Shown here one piece after another: positions 1 to 7,843 of a stretch of DNA of 13,910 nt (position 1 is the stretch's first letter; each line of letters begins with the position of its first letter). The position numbers were made by a program, and so were the translations under genes. Source of the stretch: DAOMFM01 sp035429825 (lineage in GTDB: Bacteria > Acidobacteriota > Blastocatellia > UBA7656 > JADIYM01); NCBI GenBank assembly GCA_044224215.1, contig JBGAKX010000120.1, positions 1 through 13,910 on the forward strand. Reading direction: 5' to 3'. Below the pieces are notes generated by a model that did not search any database, was not told the origin of the DNA, and was given only the letters and a program-made list of their open reading frames with translations.

Positions 1-159
1 GGCTGGAAGTGTCGCGGTTGTGAGCGCAGGAACCGTGGCGCGGGCCTGTGGGCCTCGCAACGGTGGGACACCACCTGATCCGCTTGCAGCCAACGTGGGA
101 ACAGCAAAGACCATGAGCAGCATCACCGACAGTAAGACAAGTATTCTTTGTATTTTCAT
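1..159 (-). CDS. N-terminus of a secreted protein, cut by the window edge
   Basis: Reading the minus strand from the ATG at 159 gives 53 codons that stay open to the first base. The start is preceded by AGGAAAGGA (169-177), with 9 nt between AAAGGA and the ATG, a convincing ribosome binding site. The peptide begins MKIQRILVLLSVMLLMVF and then AVPTLAASG: two basic residues, a hydrophobic core over residues 6-20 and a small-residue signal-peptidase site near residues 24-26 (LA-A or LAA-S). After it comes a Gly/Pro/Ala/Thr-rich stretch (residues 26-53) that looks like a flexible linker. This is a Sec-type signal peptide, so the product is probably exported. The family cannot be named because the mature domain lies outside the window. 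It is transcribed away from fumC. Confidence 0.72.
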   Translation of the reverse strand, partial: MKIQRILVLLSVMLLMVFAVPTLAASGSGGVPPLRGPQARATVPALTTATLPA

Positions 160-518
160 GGTTTTGAGTCCTTTCCTGATCGGCAAGGTGCGGCTGCCGC
201 TCTTTGCTCACGAACCAGCAGCCTGTGCACCCGTTATTCAGGTGAACCTGTCAAGCCGATCGCGAGGCTCGCTGGCTTTGGCGCGACACCAATCGGGACG
301 CCCTTGATACCTTCCAGGCGAGTCTCACGAATGGCCGCCCCGGCGACCCCGGCGCGCACACGGATGCGGTATCCGTTCGTCGGCTGTCGCCCTGGCCTGC
401 ACGAGCGCACCACTCCTCGCATCCTCCTCGCCGAGTCGCGCCGGTCTGACACTGCAATTCGGTCGCTACCTGGCTCTCTGGCACGCTCGAAGCGGGAGTT
501 CGTGCAATAACCGTCGAT

Positions 519-944
519 TCAAACATGCAGCACATATGCCGCAGGATCGGCGCTGTCGCCGGGCACGGCTCGATGCCACAAACAATTCTGGAAAAACAAG
601 TTACCTAGCCACGAGAGGCCGACAATAGCGTCGCGAGCAGGGCGCGGCAGGTGGGCCGCCAGAATTGATCCGCGCAAGTGGGGAAGATTCCACGCGTGCA
701 CCCTCGAAAGGACCGAGAATCTCGGCTCGTCGGTGAGGAGGCAGACGTTCTCGCATTCCGGGTCGGACCGTGAAACGCGGCGACGTGTACCACGTCAAGC
801 ATCCATCATCGCGAGATCCAGATAAGCAGCGAACGTTCCGGATCGACGGGGACCCACGAAGTAGATCGTGCATTCATCCACGATTTCGCTGATCGTCGAC
901 GAACACTCGGCGGGCGAGCCCGGATCTCTCGTATGGTCGGCCAT
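519..944 (-). pseudogene. Possible decayed gene, one frame broken by TGA
   Basis: On the minus strand, starting from ATG 944, one reading frame runs to a TGA at 795-797, continues without any other stop to TGA at 519-521, and is open again to a TAA at 234. The first part reads like real protein (for example TIYFVGPRRSGTFAAYLDLA), as does the second (VCLLTDEPRF, VHAWNLPHLRG, AIVGLSWLGNLFFQNCLWH), and its third codon positions are mostly G or C. I recognise no family. It could be a remnant of a gene of about 140 residues inactivated by one nonsense change, or a chance open frame in a stop-poor GC-rich region. Other frames here are also fairly open, so confidence is low. Confidence 0.22.
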
Positions 945-958
945 CACGAGGAATCTGA

Positions 959-987
959 TTGACGCCGATTCAGGCTCACTCTAGACT
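959..987 (+). promoter_or_regulatory. Candidate sigma70-type promoter for the fumC operon
   Basis: TTGACG (959-964) is followed after exactly 17 nt by TAGACT (982-987). This matches the -35 consensus TTGACA at 5 of 6 bases and the -10 consensus TATAAT at 4 of 6, with the optimal spacer. It points toward fumC and would give a leader of roughly 85-90 nt before the ATG at 1081. Found by eye; no scoring was run. Confidence 0.4.
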
Positions 988-1080
988 TGCCCAAATTCGG
1001 TTCACTGCACCGCTGAAACATCGAAACCACGCTTCCGTCCATCAAGCCGAGCGGCCAGCCTGTTGGAGCCGCTAACACTT

Positions 1081-2541
1081 ATGGCAGAGTCGCCATCGCC
1101 ACCTCACCTGCTCGAGCTGCCCATCGGCACCGGTGCGACGGGTCGTCGCGTCGAGTCTGACTCGATGGGCAGCATCGAGGTGCCGGCCGAGCACTACTGG
1201 GGCGCACAGACGCAGCGATCGCTCGTCCACTTCTCCATCGGCGACGATCGCATGCCCAAGGAGGTCTACCACGCCTACGGTTACGTGAAGAAGGCCGCGG
1301 CGACGGTGAACAGCAGTGCTGGCCGGCTCGAGCCCTGGCGCTCCGAGGCGATCTGCAAAGTGTGCGACGAGGTGATTGCGGGAAAGCTCGACAGCGAGTT
1401 CCCGCTCTATGTGTGGCAGACGGGGTCAGGCACACAGTCCAACATGAACGTCAACGAAGTGGTCTCGAATCGGGCCAGCCAGCTTCTTGGCGGTGCGATC
1501 GGCAGCAAGACGCCGATCCACCCGAACGATCACGTCAACATGGGTCAGTCGTCGAACGACACATTCCCAACGGCAATGCATGTCGCTGCGGTCCTGGAGC
1601 TTCGGCAGCGTTTGTTGCCCCGGCTCTCGGCGCTGACCGATTCGATCTCCAACCATTCACGCGAGTGGCAGGACGTCGTCAAGATCGGGCGCACGCACCT
1701 GCAGGACGCGGTGCCGCTGACGGTCGGCCAGGAGTGGTCGGGTTACGCCGCTCAGCTCGATGACGCAAGAGCGCGCATCGAAGCTTCCTTGCCCGGGCTC
1801 TACAGCCTGGCGGCGGGAGGCACCGCCGTTGGAACCGGCCTGAACGCCCCACCCGGATTTGGCAGGGAGATCGCCGCGGAAATTGCACGGCTGACGGGCG
1901 AGCCGTTTGTTTCGGCACCCAACAAGTTCGCTGCGCTGGGTTCGCTGGACGGAATGGTCGCCGCGATGGCAGCGCTGCGCGGCCTTGCCGTGGCGCTCAT
2001 GAAGATCGCAAACGACCTTCGCTGGCTCTCGTCCGGTCCCCGATGCGGACTCGGCGAGTTGCTTCTCCCTCCCAACGAGCCTGGTTCGTCGATCATGCCC
2101 GGCAAGGTCAATCCCACCCAGTGCGAAGCGATGGTGATGGTGTGCATTCAGGTCATCGGCGAAGACAACGCGGTGGCAATCGCCGGCTCGCAGGGCAACT
2201 TCGAGCTGAACACGATGCGGCCCATCATCATCAACAACTTCCTGCACTCGGCGCGAATCCTTGGTGATGCGTGCGAAAAATTGAAGGTATTCTGCGTTGA
2301 CGGTACAACGCTCAACCGAGACCGCATCCACGAGTTTCTGACGCGTTCGCTCATGCTTGTGACCGCGTTGAGCCCCGAAATCGGGTACGACGCCGCGGCA
2401 CATATCGCTCATGAGGCGCTCGACAAGGGGCTGACCCTGCGCGAGGCTGCGATCGCTAGCGGAAAGGTAACAGCCGAGGACTTTGACCGGATCGTCGATC
2501 CAGCGAAGATGGTCGGAAACGAAAGCGAGGCAACCCGATGA
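1081..2541 (+). CDS. fumC: Class II fumarate hydratase (fumarase C)
   Basis: Interconverts fumarate and L-malate in the cytoplasmic TCA cycle; the family is an iron-independent homotetramer of the fumarase/aspartase superfamily. The 486-residue product carries the superfamily signature GSSIMPGKVN (335-344, flexible active-site loop with the catalytic Ser), GRTHLQDA (203-210, with the active-site His), SSNDTFPTA (157-165), and VWQTGSGTQSNMNVNEV (111-127), which is typical of fumarase rather than aspartase. ATG 1081 is the only good in-frame start: a TTG at 1063 also lies in frame, but GGAG at 1065-1068 would then be coding, whereas it sits 12 nt before the ATG. About 18 residues precede the usual fumarase N-terminus (ESDSMG). 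First gene of a four-gene operon; its end overlaps the next gene by 4 nt (ATGA). Family call is secure. Confidence 0.96.
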   Translation: MAESPSPPHLLELPIGTGATGRRVESDSMGSIEVPAEHYWGAQTQRSLVHFSIGDDRMPKEVYHAYGYVKKAAATVNSSAGRLEPWRSEAICKVCDEVIAGKLDSEFPLYVWQTGSGTQSNMNVNEVVSNRASQLLGGAIGSKTPIHPNDHVNMGQSSNDTFPTAMHVAAVLELRQRLLPRLSALTDSISNHSREWQDVVKIGRTHLQDAVPLTVGQEWSGYAAQLDDARARIEASLPGLYSLAAGGTAVGTGLNAPPGFGREIAAEIARLTGEPFVSAPNKFAALGSLDGMVAAMAALRGLAVALMKIANDLRWLSSGPRCGLGELLLPPNEPGSSIMPGKVNPTQCEAMVMVCIQVIGEDNAVAIAGSQGNFELNTMRPIIINNFLHSARILGDACEKLKVFCVDGTTLNRDRIHEFLTRSLMLVTALSPEIGYDAAAHIAHEALDKGLTLREAAIASGKVTAEDFDRIVDPAKMVGNESEATR

Positions 2542-3683
2542 CAGAGGACTCGACGAGACGGCCGGACGACAAGGCTCCTGCCGAGGCGCTGCCGCACTAC
2601 CAGGTGGACCCCTTCTGGCCCAAACAGTTACCCAAGAACTGGATCATGAGCCAGGTAGGGGGCGTGGCCGTGGACACTCAGGACCACATCTGGGTCGCCC
2701 AGCGCCCGCACAAGAACACTCCCGACGAGATCGCCGCCTCGCTGGACCCGCCGCGGGCGCGCTCTTCGTTCCCGGCGCCACCGGTCATCGAGTTCGACAC
2801 CGAGGGCAACGTCATTCAAGCGTGGGGTGGACCTGGCAAGGGGTATGATTGGCCGAGTAAGGAAGACGGCATCTTTGTCGACAAGCACGGATTCGTCTGG
2901 ATAGCCGGCAACGGAACGGAGGATCGGCACGTACTCAAGTTCACGACCAAGGGCGAGTTTGTCATGCAGATCGGTCATCCATCGAATGACCCGCCAGACA
3001 GCAACCGTCCAGACATCCTCGGTCAACCAGCTGCTTTCGATATCGACTACGCCGCACGCGAGATCTACATTGCCGACGGCTATCTGAACAAGCGCGTCGT
3101 GGTGTACGACTCGGAAACCGGCGAATTCAAGAGGCTGTGGGGCGCATACGGCAACAAGCCGGACGATCGTGCGACGGGCCCGTATGACCCCAAGGCTCCC
3201 CCGGACCAGCAATTCCGCAACCCCGTGCACGGCGTGCGAATCTCTCACGACGAGAAGGTGTACGTGTGCGATCGAGCGAACAACCGCCTGCAGGTGTTCA
3301 CCAAGCAGGGAGCGTTTCTTGAAGAGTTCCTGGTAGCGCCCGAGACACTTGGGCCCTATATCGATACGATCCGCCCTCAATGCGGTTCTGTCTGGGACAT
3401 GATCTTCTCGCTCGATCCCGAGCAGAAGTACATGTTCGTCGCCGACGGTTCGAACAACGTCATCTGGATCATGCGGCGCGCCGATGGCGAGATTCTCGGC
3501 AGTGCCGGACATCCTGGCCGCAACGCGGGTCAGTTCCACTGGCTCCACCACTTCGCGATGGATTCCCGCGGCAACATCTATACGGGCGAGGTGGACACGG
3601 GCAAGCGGGTACAGCGGTTCCTTCTCCTCAACCCGGAGAGCCAGGGACTTACGACACCTCCGACATCGCCAAGCCTCCCATAA
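2538..3683 (+). CDS. NHL-repeat six-bladed beta-propeller protein
   Basis: The 381-residue product has recurring NHL-type blades: GGVAVDTQDHIWVAQR, then GIFVDKHGFVWIAGNG, FDIDYAAREIYIADGY, GVRISHDEKVYVCDRANNR and FAMDSRGNIYTGEV, each with the pattern of a hydrophobic strand, Asp, turn, then a second strand. Similar proteins are often labelled peptidyl-alpha-hydroxyglycine amidating-lyase-like, but that activity is not demonstrated for bacterial members and I do not assign it. The N-terminus (MTEDSTRRPDDKAPAEALPH) is polar with no hydrophobic core, so unlike many relatives it appears cytoplasmic. GAGG (2527-2530) lies 7 nt before the ATG, and the start overlaps the fumC stop, suggesting translational coupling. 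The amidohydrolase starts 12 nt after its stop, so the propeller may bind or process the same substrate class. Fold confident, function unknown. Confidence 0.85.
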   Translation: MTEDSTRRPDDKAPAEALPHYQVDPFWPKQLPKNWIMSQVGGVAVDTQDHIWVAQRPHKNTPDEIAASLDPPRARSSFPAPPVIEFDTEGNVIQAWGGPGKGYDWPSKEDGIFVDKHGFVWIAGNGTEDRHVLKFTTKGEFVMQIGHPSNDPPDSNRPDILGQPAAFDIDYAAREIYIADGYLNKRVVVYDSETGEFKRLWGAYGNKPDDRATGPYDPKAPPDQQFRNPVHGVRISHDEKVYVCDRANNRLQVFTKQGAFLEEFLVAPETLGPYIDTIRPQCGSVWDMIFSLDPEQKYMFVADGSNNVIWIMRRADGEILGSAGHPGRNAGQFHWLHHFAMDSRGNIYTGEVDTGKRVQRFLLLNPESQGLTTPPTSPSLP

Positions 3684-3695
3684 AGGACACGAGCC

Positions 3696-4988
3696 ATGAT
3701 TGTCTTCATCGAGGGCGCGACCGTCATCGACGGGAAGTCTGACGCTCCAATCGCCGATGCGATCATCGAGATCGATGATGGTGTTGTGCGCCGCATCGGC
3801 CCGCGTGGAAGCTTCGAATCCGTTGCTGACGCCCGCCGCGTCGATTATGCGGGTCGGTGGATCATTCCCGGCATCGTCAATACCCACCGGCACCTGTATT
3901 ACGGGGGTGGGAAGGAAGACACGCCCCTCGACACACGCACTGGCCCCATTGCGCAGAACGCCAAGCGACTACTGTTCTTTGGTGTGACCCACGTCCTCTC
4001 ACTCGGTCTTGACGGGCTCTCGATGGACGCATACCTCGCCGAGCAGGAGGCGGGCCGCACCGAGGGAGCCAAGGTCATGTTCGCGGGCTTCGGGTCGTCG
4101 TCTCCTGGAGGTTGGCAGACCAGCCCCAACCTCTACCGGCCGACAACGCCCGACGAAGGGCGCGAGGCGGTTCGTGGTCAGCTGCATCGCAAGCCGCACG
4201 TGATCAAGATCTGGCTGGATGACGACCACGGCAAGCTGACGAAGATGTCGCCCGACATCTATGAGGCGATCATCGACGAGGCCCACAAACACGGGCTGAA
4301 GGCCTACTGCCACATGTTCTATCAATCCGACGCCAAGGAACTCATGCGTCGAGGGATCGACGTGCTCGCTCACAGCGTGTATGACGAGGTCGTAGACGAC
4401 GAGTTCATCGAGCTTGCCAGTCAGTCGGGTGTCACCCAGATCACCACGCTCGTCGGCCACAGTCAGGGCGTCGTGTACAGCGGAGGCGACACATCATTTC
4501 TCGACCACCCCGATTTGAAAAAGGTATTTCCGGCCGAATACATCACGGCCAAGGCTGGTCTGGAACGCGCTCAGACCAGCGTCGTTCGTGATACTGGCGG
4601 CTGCTGCCTGAACGCCCCGCTGGTCCAGAAAGAGGTCGATGTCGCGTTGAAGAACGCTGGCCGGTTGGCGGAGGCCGGCATCAAGATAGCTCACGGAACC
4701 GACGGAGGCCACGTATTCGGGCTCGATGACCATCGCGAGATGGAGTTGTTGGTCAAGGCCGGGATCAGTCCCATGGACGCGATCCGGATTGGCACGCTGA
4801 ACGGGGCGGAACTGCTGGGCATCGACAGCAGGTATGGCTCGCTCGAACCCGGCAAGTTCGCGGACTTCGTCGTTACGTCGGCAGACCCGCTTGCGGACAT
4901 TACGAATACAAGGCAGATCGCGGCAGTGTGGGTGCACGGGGCCGAGATAGACAGGGAGGCGCTGGCCACTCCTGACATGCGCGAGTAG
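3696..4988 (+). CDS. Metal-dependent amidohydrolase, imidazolonepropionase-like
   Basis: A 430-residue member of the amidohydrolase superfamily, which hydrolyses C-N (sometimes C-O) bonds with one or two divalent metals in a TIM barrel. Visible parts: N-terminal beta-sandwich strand IEGATVIDGK (5-14); PGIVNTHRHL (58-67) with the metal-binding HxH pair (His64, His66); IKIWLDD (170-176) with Lys171 as the candidate carbamylated lysine; His206 in AYCHMF; His226 in VLAHSVYD; and Asp336 in AHGTDGGH. The C-terminus has the family strand GSLEPGKFADFVV. So all expected metal ligands seem present and the enzyme should be active. Substrate is not predictable. The ribosome site AAAGGA (3682-3687) overlaps the stop of the preceding gene, 8 nt before ATG. 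Third gene of the fumC operon. It could be a prolidase-like or cyclic-imide hydrolase instead. Confidence 0.88.
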   Translation: MIVFIEGATVIDGKSDAPIADAIIEIDDGVVRRIGPRGSFESVADARRVDYAGRWIIPGIVNTHRHLYYGGGKEDTPLDTRTGPIAQNAKRLLFFGVTHVLSLGLDGLSMDAYLAEQEAGRTEGAKVMFAGFGSSSPGGWQTSPNLYRPTTPDEGREAVRGQLHRKPHVIKIWLDDDHGKLTKMSPDIYEAIIDEAHKHGLKAYCHMFYQSDAKELMRRGIDVLAHSVYDEVVDDEFIELASQSGVTQITTLVGHSQGVVYSGGDTSFLDHPDLKKVFPAEYITAKAGLERAQTSVVRDTGGCCLNAPLVQKEVDVALKNAGRLAEAGIKIAHGTDGGHVFGLDDHREMELLVKAGISPMDAIRIGTLNGAELLGIDSRYGSLEPGKFADFVVTSADPLADITNTRQIAAVWVHGAEIDREALATPDMRE

Positions 4989-4992
4989 CGCT

Positions 4993-6141
4993 GTGGAAAG
5001 GTTCGGCGAGTCAACGGGCGGGGCTCAGCCCGAAATCGGTGAACGATCTCCGATTCTTTCGGACAATCCGTTCGTCCGCGTCGCGCACGCCGTCGTGAGT
5101 GAGATCAAGTGGCAGTCCTGCGGCCGAGCGGTACTTTCAGTCGCGCCAATCGTTGCGTTCGCCATCGTGACAGGCGACGCCGTGTGGCTCAGGGCAGGCA
5201 TTGTCGCCATATCAAGCCACATCGCAGCGGAGCGTACACTGTTGACGCTGCAAGGGATCGCGCTGCATGGAATTGCGATCGCTCTCGGGTTTTCCCTTCT
5301 GTTCTTCACCCTGCAGGTCCCTCTGCTCTTCGTCGTCAGTTGCGGTCTGTTCGGCGCGGGCACCATTCTCCTCACGGCGCGCGGACAGAGACTCCGATCG
5401 CTCGGCAATTTCACGTTTATTCCGTCCGTGTACACGGCGTGCGAACTTGCTGACGGTCTGGCGCCGCACGAATTTGGTTCCGCTGCGCGCGCGTTTTACC
5501 CCTATCTGGCGGGGGCGATGCTGCCGGTCCTTGTCTTCAATGCCATCCACCAATGGCGGGAATTCAAGCACGCGCAACCTCCCGGCACCGGTGAATCTCC
5601 CATCGAGCGGAGTCGTCGCTGGAGGCTATTTCAGACCGATGATGAGGGTCCTCCCGTCACCGAGTACATGGAGACGATGGCTGCCGTGGGCATTGGGGTC
5701 GCACTTGCCGCTCTTCTGGTGGAATTGCGTGGACTTCATTTTGGCCAGTGGGTCATCTGGTCGGCAGCAAGCGTGGTGACGGGAAATGTGGCGTCGTCGC
5801 GTATCAAGGTGCGCGACCGGGCTCTCGGTGTGTTCATCGGGGTTCCGGCAGGAACCGTCCTCAGCTTCCTACTTCCTCACACCATGCTTGGATCGAGCCT
5901 GGCGATTCTCGGGGTGATGCTAACCTTGGTGACCTTTCGACACTACGTCGTGGCGTTCAGCTCACGATGTGGACTGATGACACTGTCACTGGTGCTTGCG
6001 GGAGGCGCGACGTACGTCGGCCTTGCGCGTGTCGTCAATGTATTGCTCGGTGGATTGGCCGGTATCCTCTCGGTACTCGTGGTTCACGCCGCAACGCAGC
6101 GGTTTGGTCGCAGAGAACCCACGGCACAAGACCCGGCCTAG
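4993..6141 (+). CDS. FUSC-family inner-membrane protein
   Basis: A 382-residue integral membrane protein beginning with GTG, only 4 nt after the amidohydrolase stop, with no strong ribosome site, so it is probably translated by coupling. Hydrophobic segments fall in two groups: residues about 44-60, 64-78, 88-106 and 109-127, then about 166-185, and after a hydrophilic middle (about 188-220, WREFKH to PVTEYM) about 224-245, 250-265, 272-294, 300-315, 322-340 and 345-368. The second half carries the pattern FGQWVIWSAASVVTGN and IKVRDRALGVFIGVPAGTVL, typical of FUSC (fusaric-acid-resistance / aromatic-acid exporter) membrane domains. Such proteins export aromatic or other weak organic acids. 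Here it may remove a toxic intermediate or product of the amidohydrolase; that is inference from position. The exact start is uncertain since no ATG lies in the first part. Confidence 0.75.
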   Translation: MERFGESTGGAQPEIGERSPILSDNPFVRVAHAVVSEIKWQSCGRAVLSVAPIVAFAIVTGDAVWLRAGIVAISSHIAAERTLLTLQGIALHGIAIALGFSLLFFTLQVPLLFVVSCGLFGAGTILLTARGQRLRSLGNFTFIPSVYTACELADGLAPHEFGSAARAFYPYLAGAMLPVLVFNAIHQWREFKHAQPPGTGESPIERSRRWRLFQTDDEGPPVTEYMETMAAVGIGVALAALLVELRGLHFGQWVIWSAASVVTGNVASSRIKVRDRALGVFIGVPAGTVLSFLLPHTMLGSSLAILGVMLTLVTFRHYVVAFSSRCGLMTLSLVLAGGATYVGLARVVNVLLGGLAGILSVLVVHAATQRFGRREPTAQDPA

Positions 6142-6283
6142 ACACGTTGCTGTCATTGGCAGAATTTCACATGCGGCGCCGGCTATGGCCGTTCAACAAC
6201 GAACAACCGGACAGCACGCCGCGGCAACCGTCACGTAAACAACGTCCATTCGTCCAGACCAAATCTCAAGGAACGATGAAGCC

Positions 6284-7789
6284 ATGAACACACGCACTTC
6301 CGATCCCGCGAGTCAGCTCGATATTCTTCTTGTAGGCGCAGGAATCATGAGCGCCACGCTGGCAACTCTCCTCAAGGAACTCGATCCGAGTCTTACGATA
6401 GAGATCCACGAGGTTCTTGGCCGCGAGGCGCAGGAGAGCTCGAATGCCTGGAACAATGCCGGTACAGGCCATGCGGCGCTTTGCGAGCTCAACTACACGC
6501 CCCAGGCCGTCGACGGCAGTATCGACATCTCCAAGGCCCTGGTGGTCAACACCGAGTTCGATCTGTCGCGTCAGCTCTGGGCCTATCTCGTAACACAGGG
6601 CGCGATCAGGAACCCGCAGGATTTTCTCCACGCGGTGCCGCACATGAGCTTTGTGCGTGGGGCGGCGGACGTCACCTTTCTCAGGAAGCGATTCGAAGCG
6701 CTCTCGGCACATCACTGCTATCACGGAATGGAGTTCTCGGTCGACAAGAAGCAGATTGAGGAGTGGATACCGCTCGTCATGGAGGGTCGCGATCCCAATG
6801 AGGAGCTTGCAGTCACACGAATGGTGACGGGGGCCGACGTCGACTACGGCTCGCTCACGCACCTGCTACTCGAAGCGTTGAAGGAAAAGGAAGGGTTCGC
6901 GATCCATTTCTTCAGCCGAGTGCAACATCTCGAACGGAACGCGTCAGGATGGTCGGTACGTGTGAGGGACGAGACGACGGGCGAGCACAAGGACGTCCAC
7001 GCCAGGTTCGTGTTCCTCGGGGCCGGTGGCGGAGCGTTGCCTCTGCTGCAGAAGTCCGGAATTCCCGAAGGCCGGGGATATGCGGGATTCCCCGTAAGTG
7101 GAATCTGGCTCAGATGTGACGATCCGTTGGTCACGTCCCGGCACCATGCAAAGGTCTACGGAAAGGCTTCGGTGGGGTCGCCCCCGATGTCGGTTCCCCA
7201 TCTGGATACGCGACACGTCGACGGACAGGTATCGCTGCTCTTCGGCCCGTACGCCGGCTTCTCGACAAAATTCCTCAAGCACGGTTCCTACCTGGATCTG
7301 TTCGGATCCATAGATCCCGAGAATCTGCTGCCGATGCTGGCTGTGGGTCGCGACAATATGGCTCTGACTGAATACCTTATCGGTCAGGTTCTTGAGACGC
7401 CGGAAGAGCGATTTGCCTTGCTCCGCGAGTTCTTTCCCAACGCAAAGGAAGGCGACTGGAGGCTCGAGGTGGCAGGCCAGCGCGTGCAGATCATCAAGAA
7501 GGATGCGACACACGGCGGCATACTCCAGTTCGGAACCGAACTCGTCTCCGCGGCGGACGGCTCCATCGTCGCGATGCTCGGAGCGTCCCCGGGCGCGTCA
7601 ACGGCGGCTTCGATCATGCTGGACGTCATCCAGCGCTGCTTCGCCGATCGGCTCACGAATGATGGCTGGCTCGCGAAGTTGAAGCAGGTGATCCCGTCGT
7701 ACGGTCAATCCATCGCGGATGATGCGGAGCTTTGCAGGCGAATCCGTGCCGAGACGGCTGCTGTATTGAACCTGGAGAACGTCGCCTGA
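6284..7789 (+). CDS. mqo: Malate:quinone oxidoreductase
   Basis: FAD-dependent, peripheral inner-membrane enzyme that oxidises L-malate to oxaloacetate and passes electrons to the quinone pool, an essentially irreversible bypass of NAD malate dehydrogenase. The 501-residue length is normal for the family. The N-terminal dinucleotide-binding motif is DILLVGAGIMSATLA (13-27), followed by the Mqo-typical HEVLGREAQESSNAWNN and AGTGHAALCELNYTP. The C-terminal GASPGAS (433-439) is also characteristic. AAGGAA (6268-6273) sits 10 nt before ATG 6284. An ATG at 6276 opens only a three-codon frame. It lies 142 nt downstream of the FUSC gene on the same strand, so it may share the operon transcript or have its own promoter (no clear one seen). 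With fumC it covers fumarate to oxaloacetate. Identity is secure. Confidence 0.96.
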   Translation: MNTRTSDPASQLDILLVGAGIMSATLATLLKELDPSLTIEIHEVLGREAQESSNAWNNAGTGHAALCELNYTPQAVDGSIDISKALVVNTEFDLSRQLWAYLVTQGAIRNPQDFLHAVPHMSFVRGAADVTFLRKRFEALSAHHCYHGMEFSVDKKQIEEWIPLVMEGRDPNEELAVTRMVTGADVDYGSLTHLLLEALKEKEGFAIHFFSRVQHLERNASGWSVRVRDETTGEHKDVHARFVFLGAGGGALPLLQKSGIPEGRGYAGFPVSGIWLRCDDPLVTSRHHAKVYGKASVGSPPMSVPHLDTRHVDGQVSLLFGPYAGFSTKFLKHGSYLDLFGSIDPENLLPMLAVGRDNMALTEYLIGQVLETPEERFALLREFFPNAKEGDWRLEVAGQRVQIIKKDATHGGILQFGTELVSAADGSIVAMLGASPGASTAASIMLDVIQRCFADRLTNDGWLAKLKQVIPSYGQSIADDAELCRRIRAETAAVLNLENVA

Positions 7790-7843
7790 CACTCCACGAT
7801 CGTCGAGACGGATTCGCTTGGACACGTCCCAGAGCCGCCACGC

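Larger units (their letters stand above)
160..1080. other. Long divergent intergenic region without an intact gene
   Basis: Between the start of the secreted-protein gene (159, minus) and fumC (1081, plus) there are about 920 nt with no frame that has a good start, a ribosome site and a recognisable product. Several overlapping short open frames exist on both strands, as expected for GC-rich DNA. The parts that stand out are a minus-strand frame broken by TGA codons (described separately), a promoter-like pair at 959-987 pointing into fumC, and a perfect minus-strand TTGACA (249-254) that could be the -35 box of the secreted-protein gene but lacks a good -10 at 16-18 nt. No tRNA, strong repeat or terminator was seen. 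Confidence 0.6.

Noticed and set aside
20..510. Two overlapping plus-strand open frames at the left edge
   Set aside because: They overlap the signal-peptide gene on the other strand, have no ribosome sites and no recognisable product.
1063..1080. Upstream TTG start for fumC
   Set aside because: It would turn the GGAG ribosome site into coding sequence; ATG 1081 is better placed.
1657..2412. 251-residue minus-strand open frame opposite fumC
   Set aside because: Lies wholly inside the secure fumarase gene and has no protein-like features; a mirror of GC-rich codons.
2628..3893. 421-residue minus-strand open frame opposite the propeller gene
   Set aside because: It is antisense to a gene with clear NHL blades, has low-complexity Arg/Val/Asp composition, no ribosome site and no recognisable domain.
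6142..6283. Promoter for mqo around TTGGCA at 6156-6161
   Set aside because: No acceptable -10 box at 16-18 nt, so not reported as a site.
7790..7843. Bidirectional terminator between mqo and the small membrane protein
   Set aside because: Only a short CGATCG palindrome is visible, with no stable stem or T-run.
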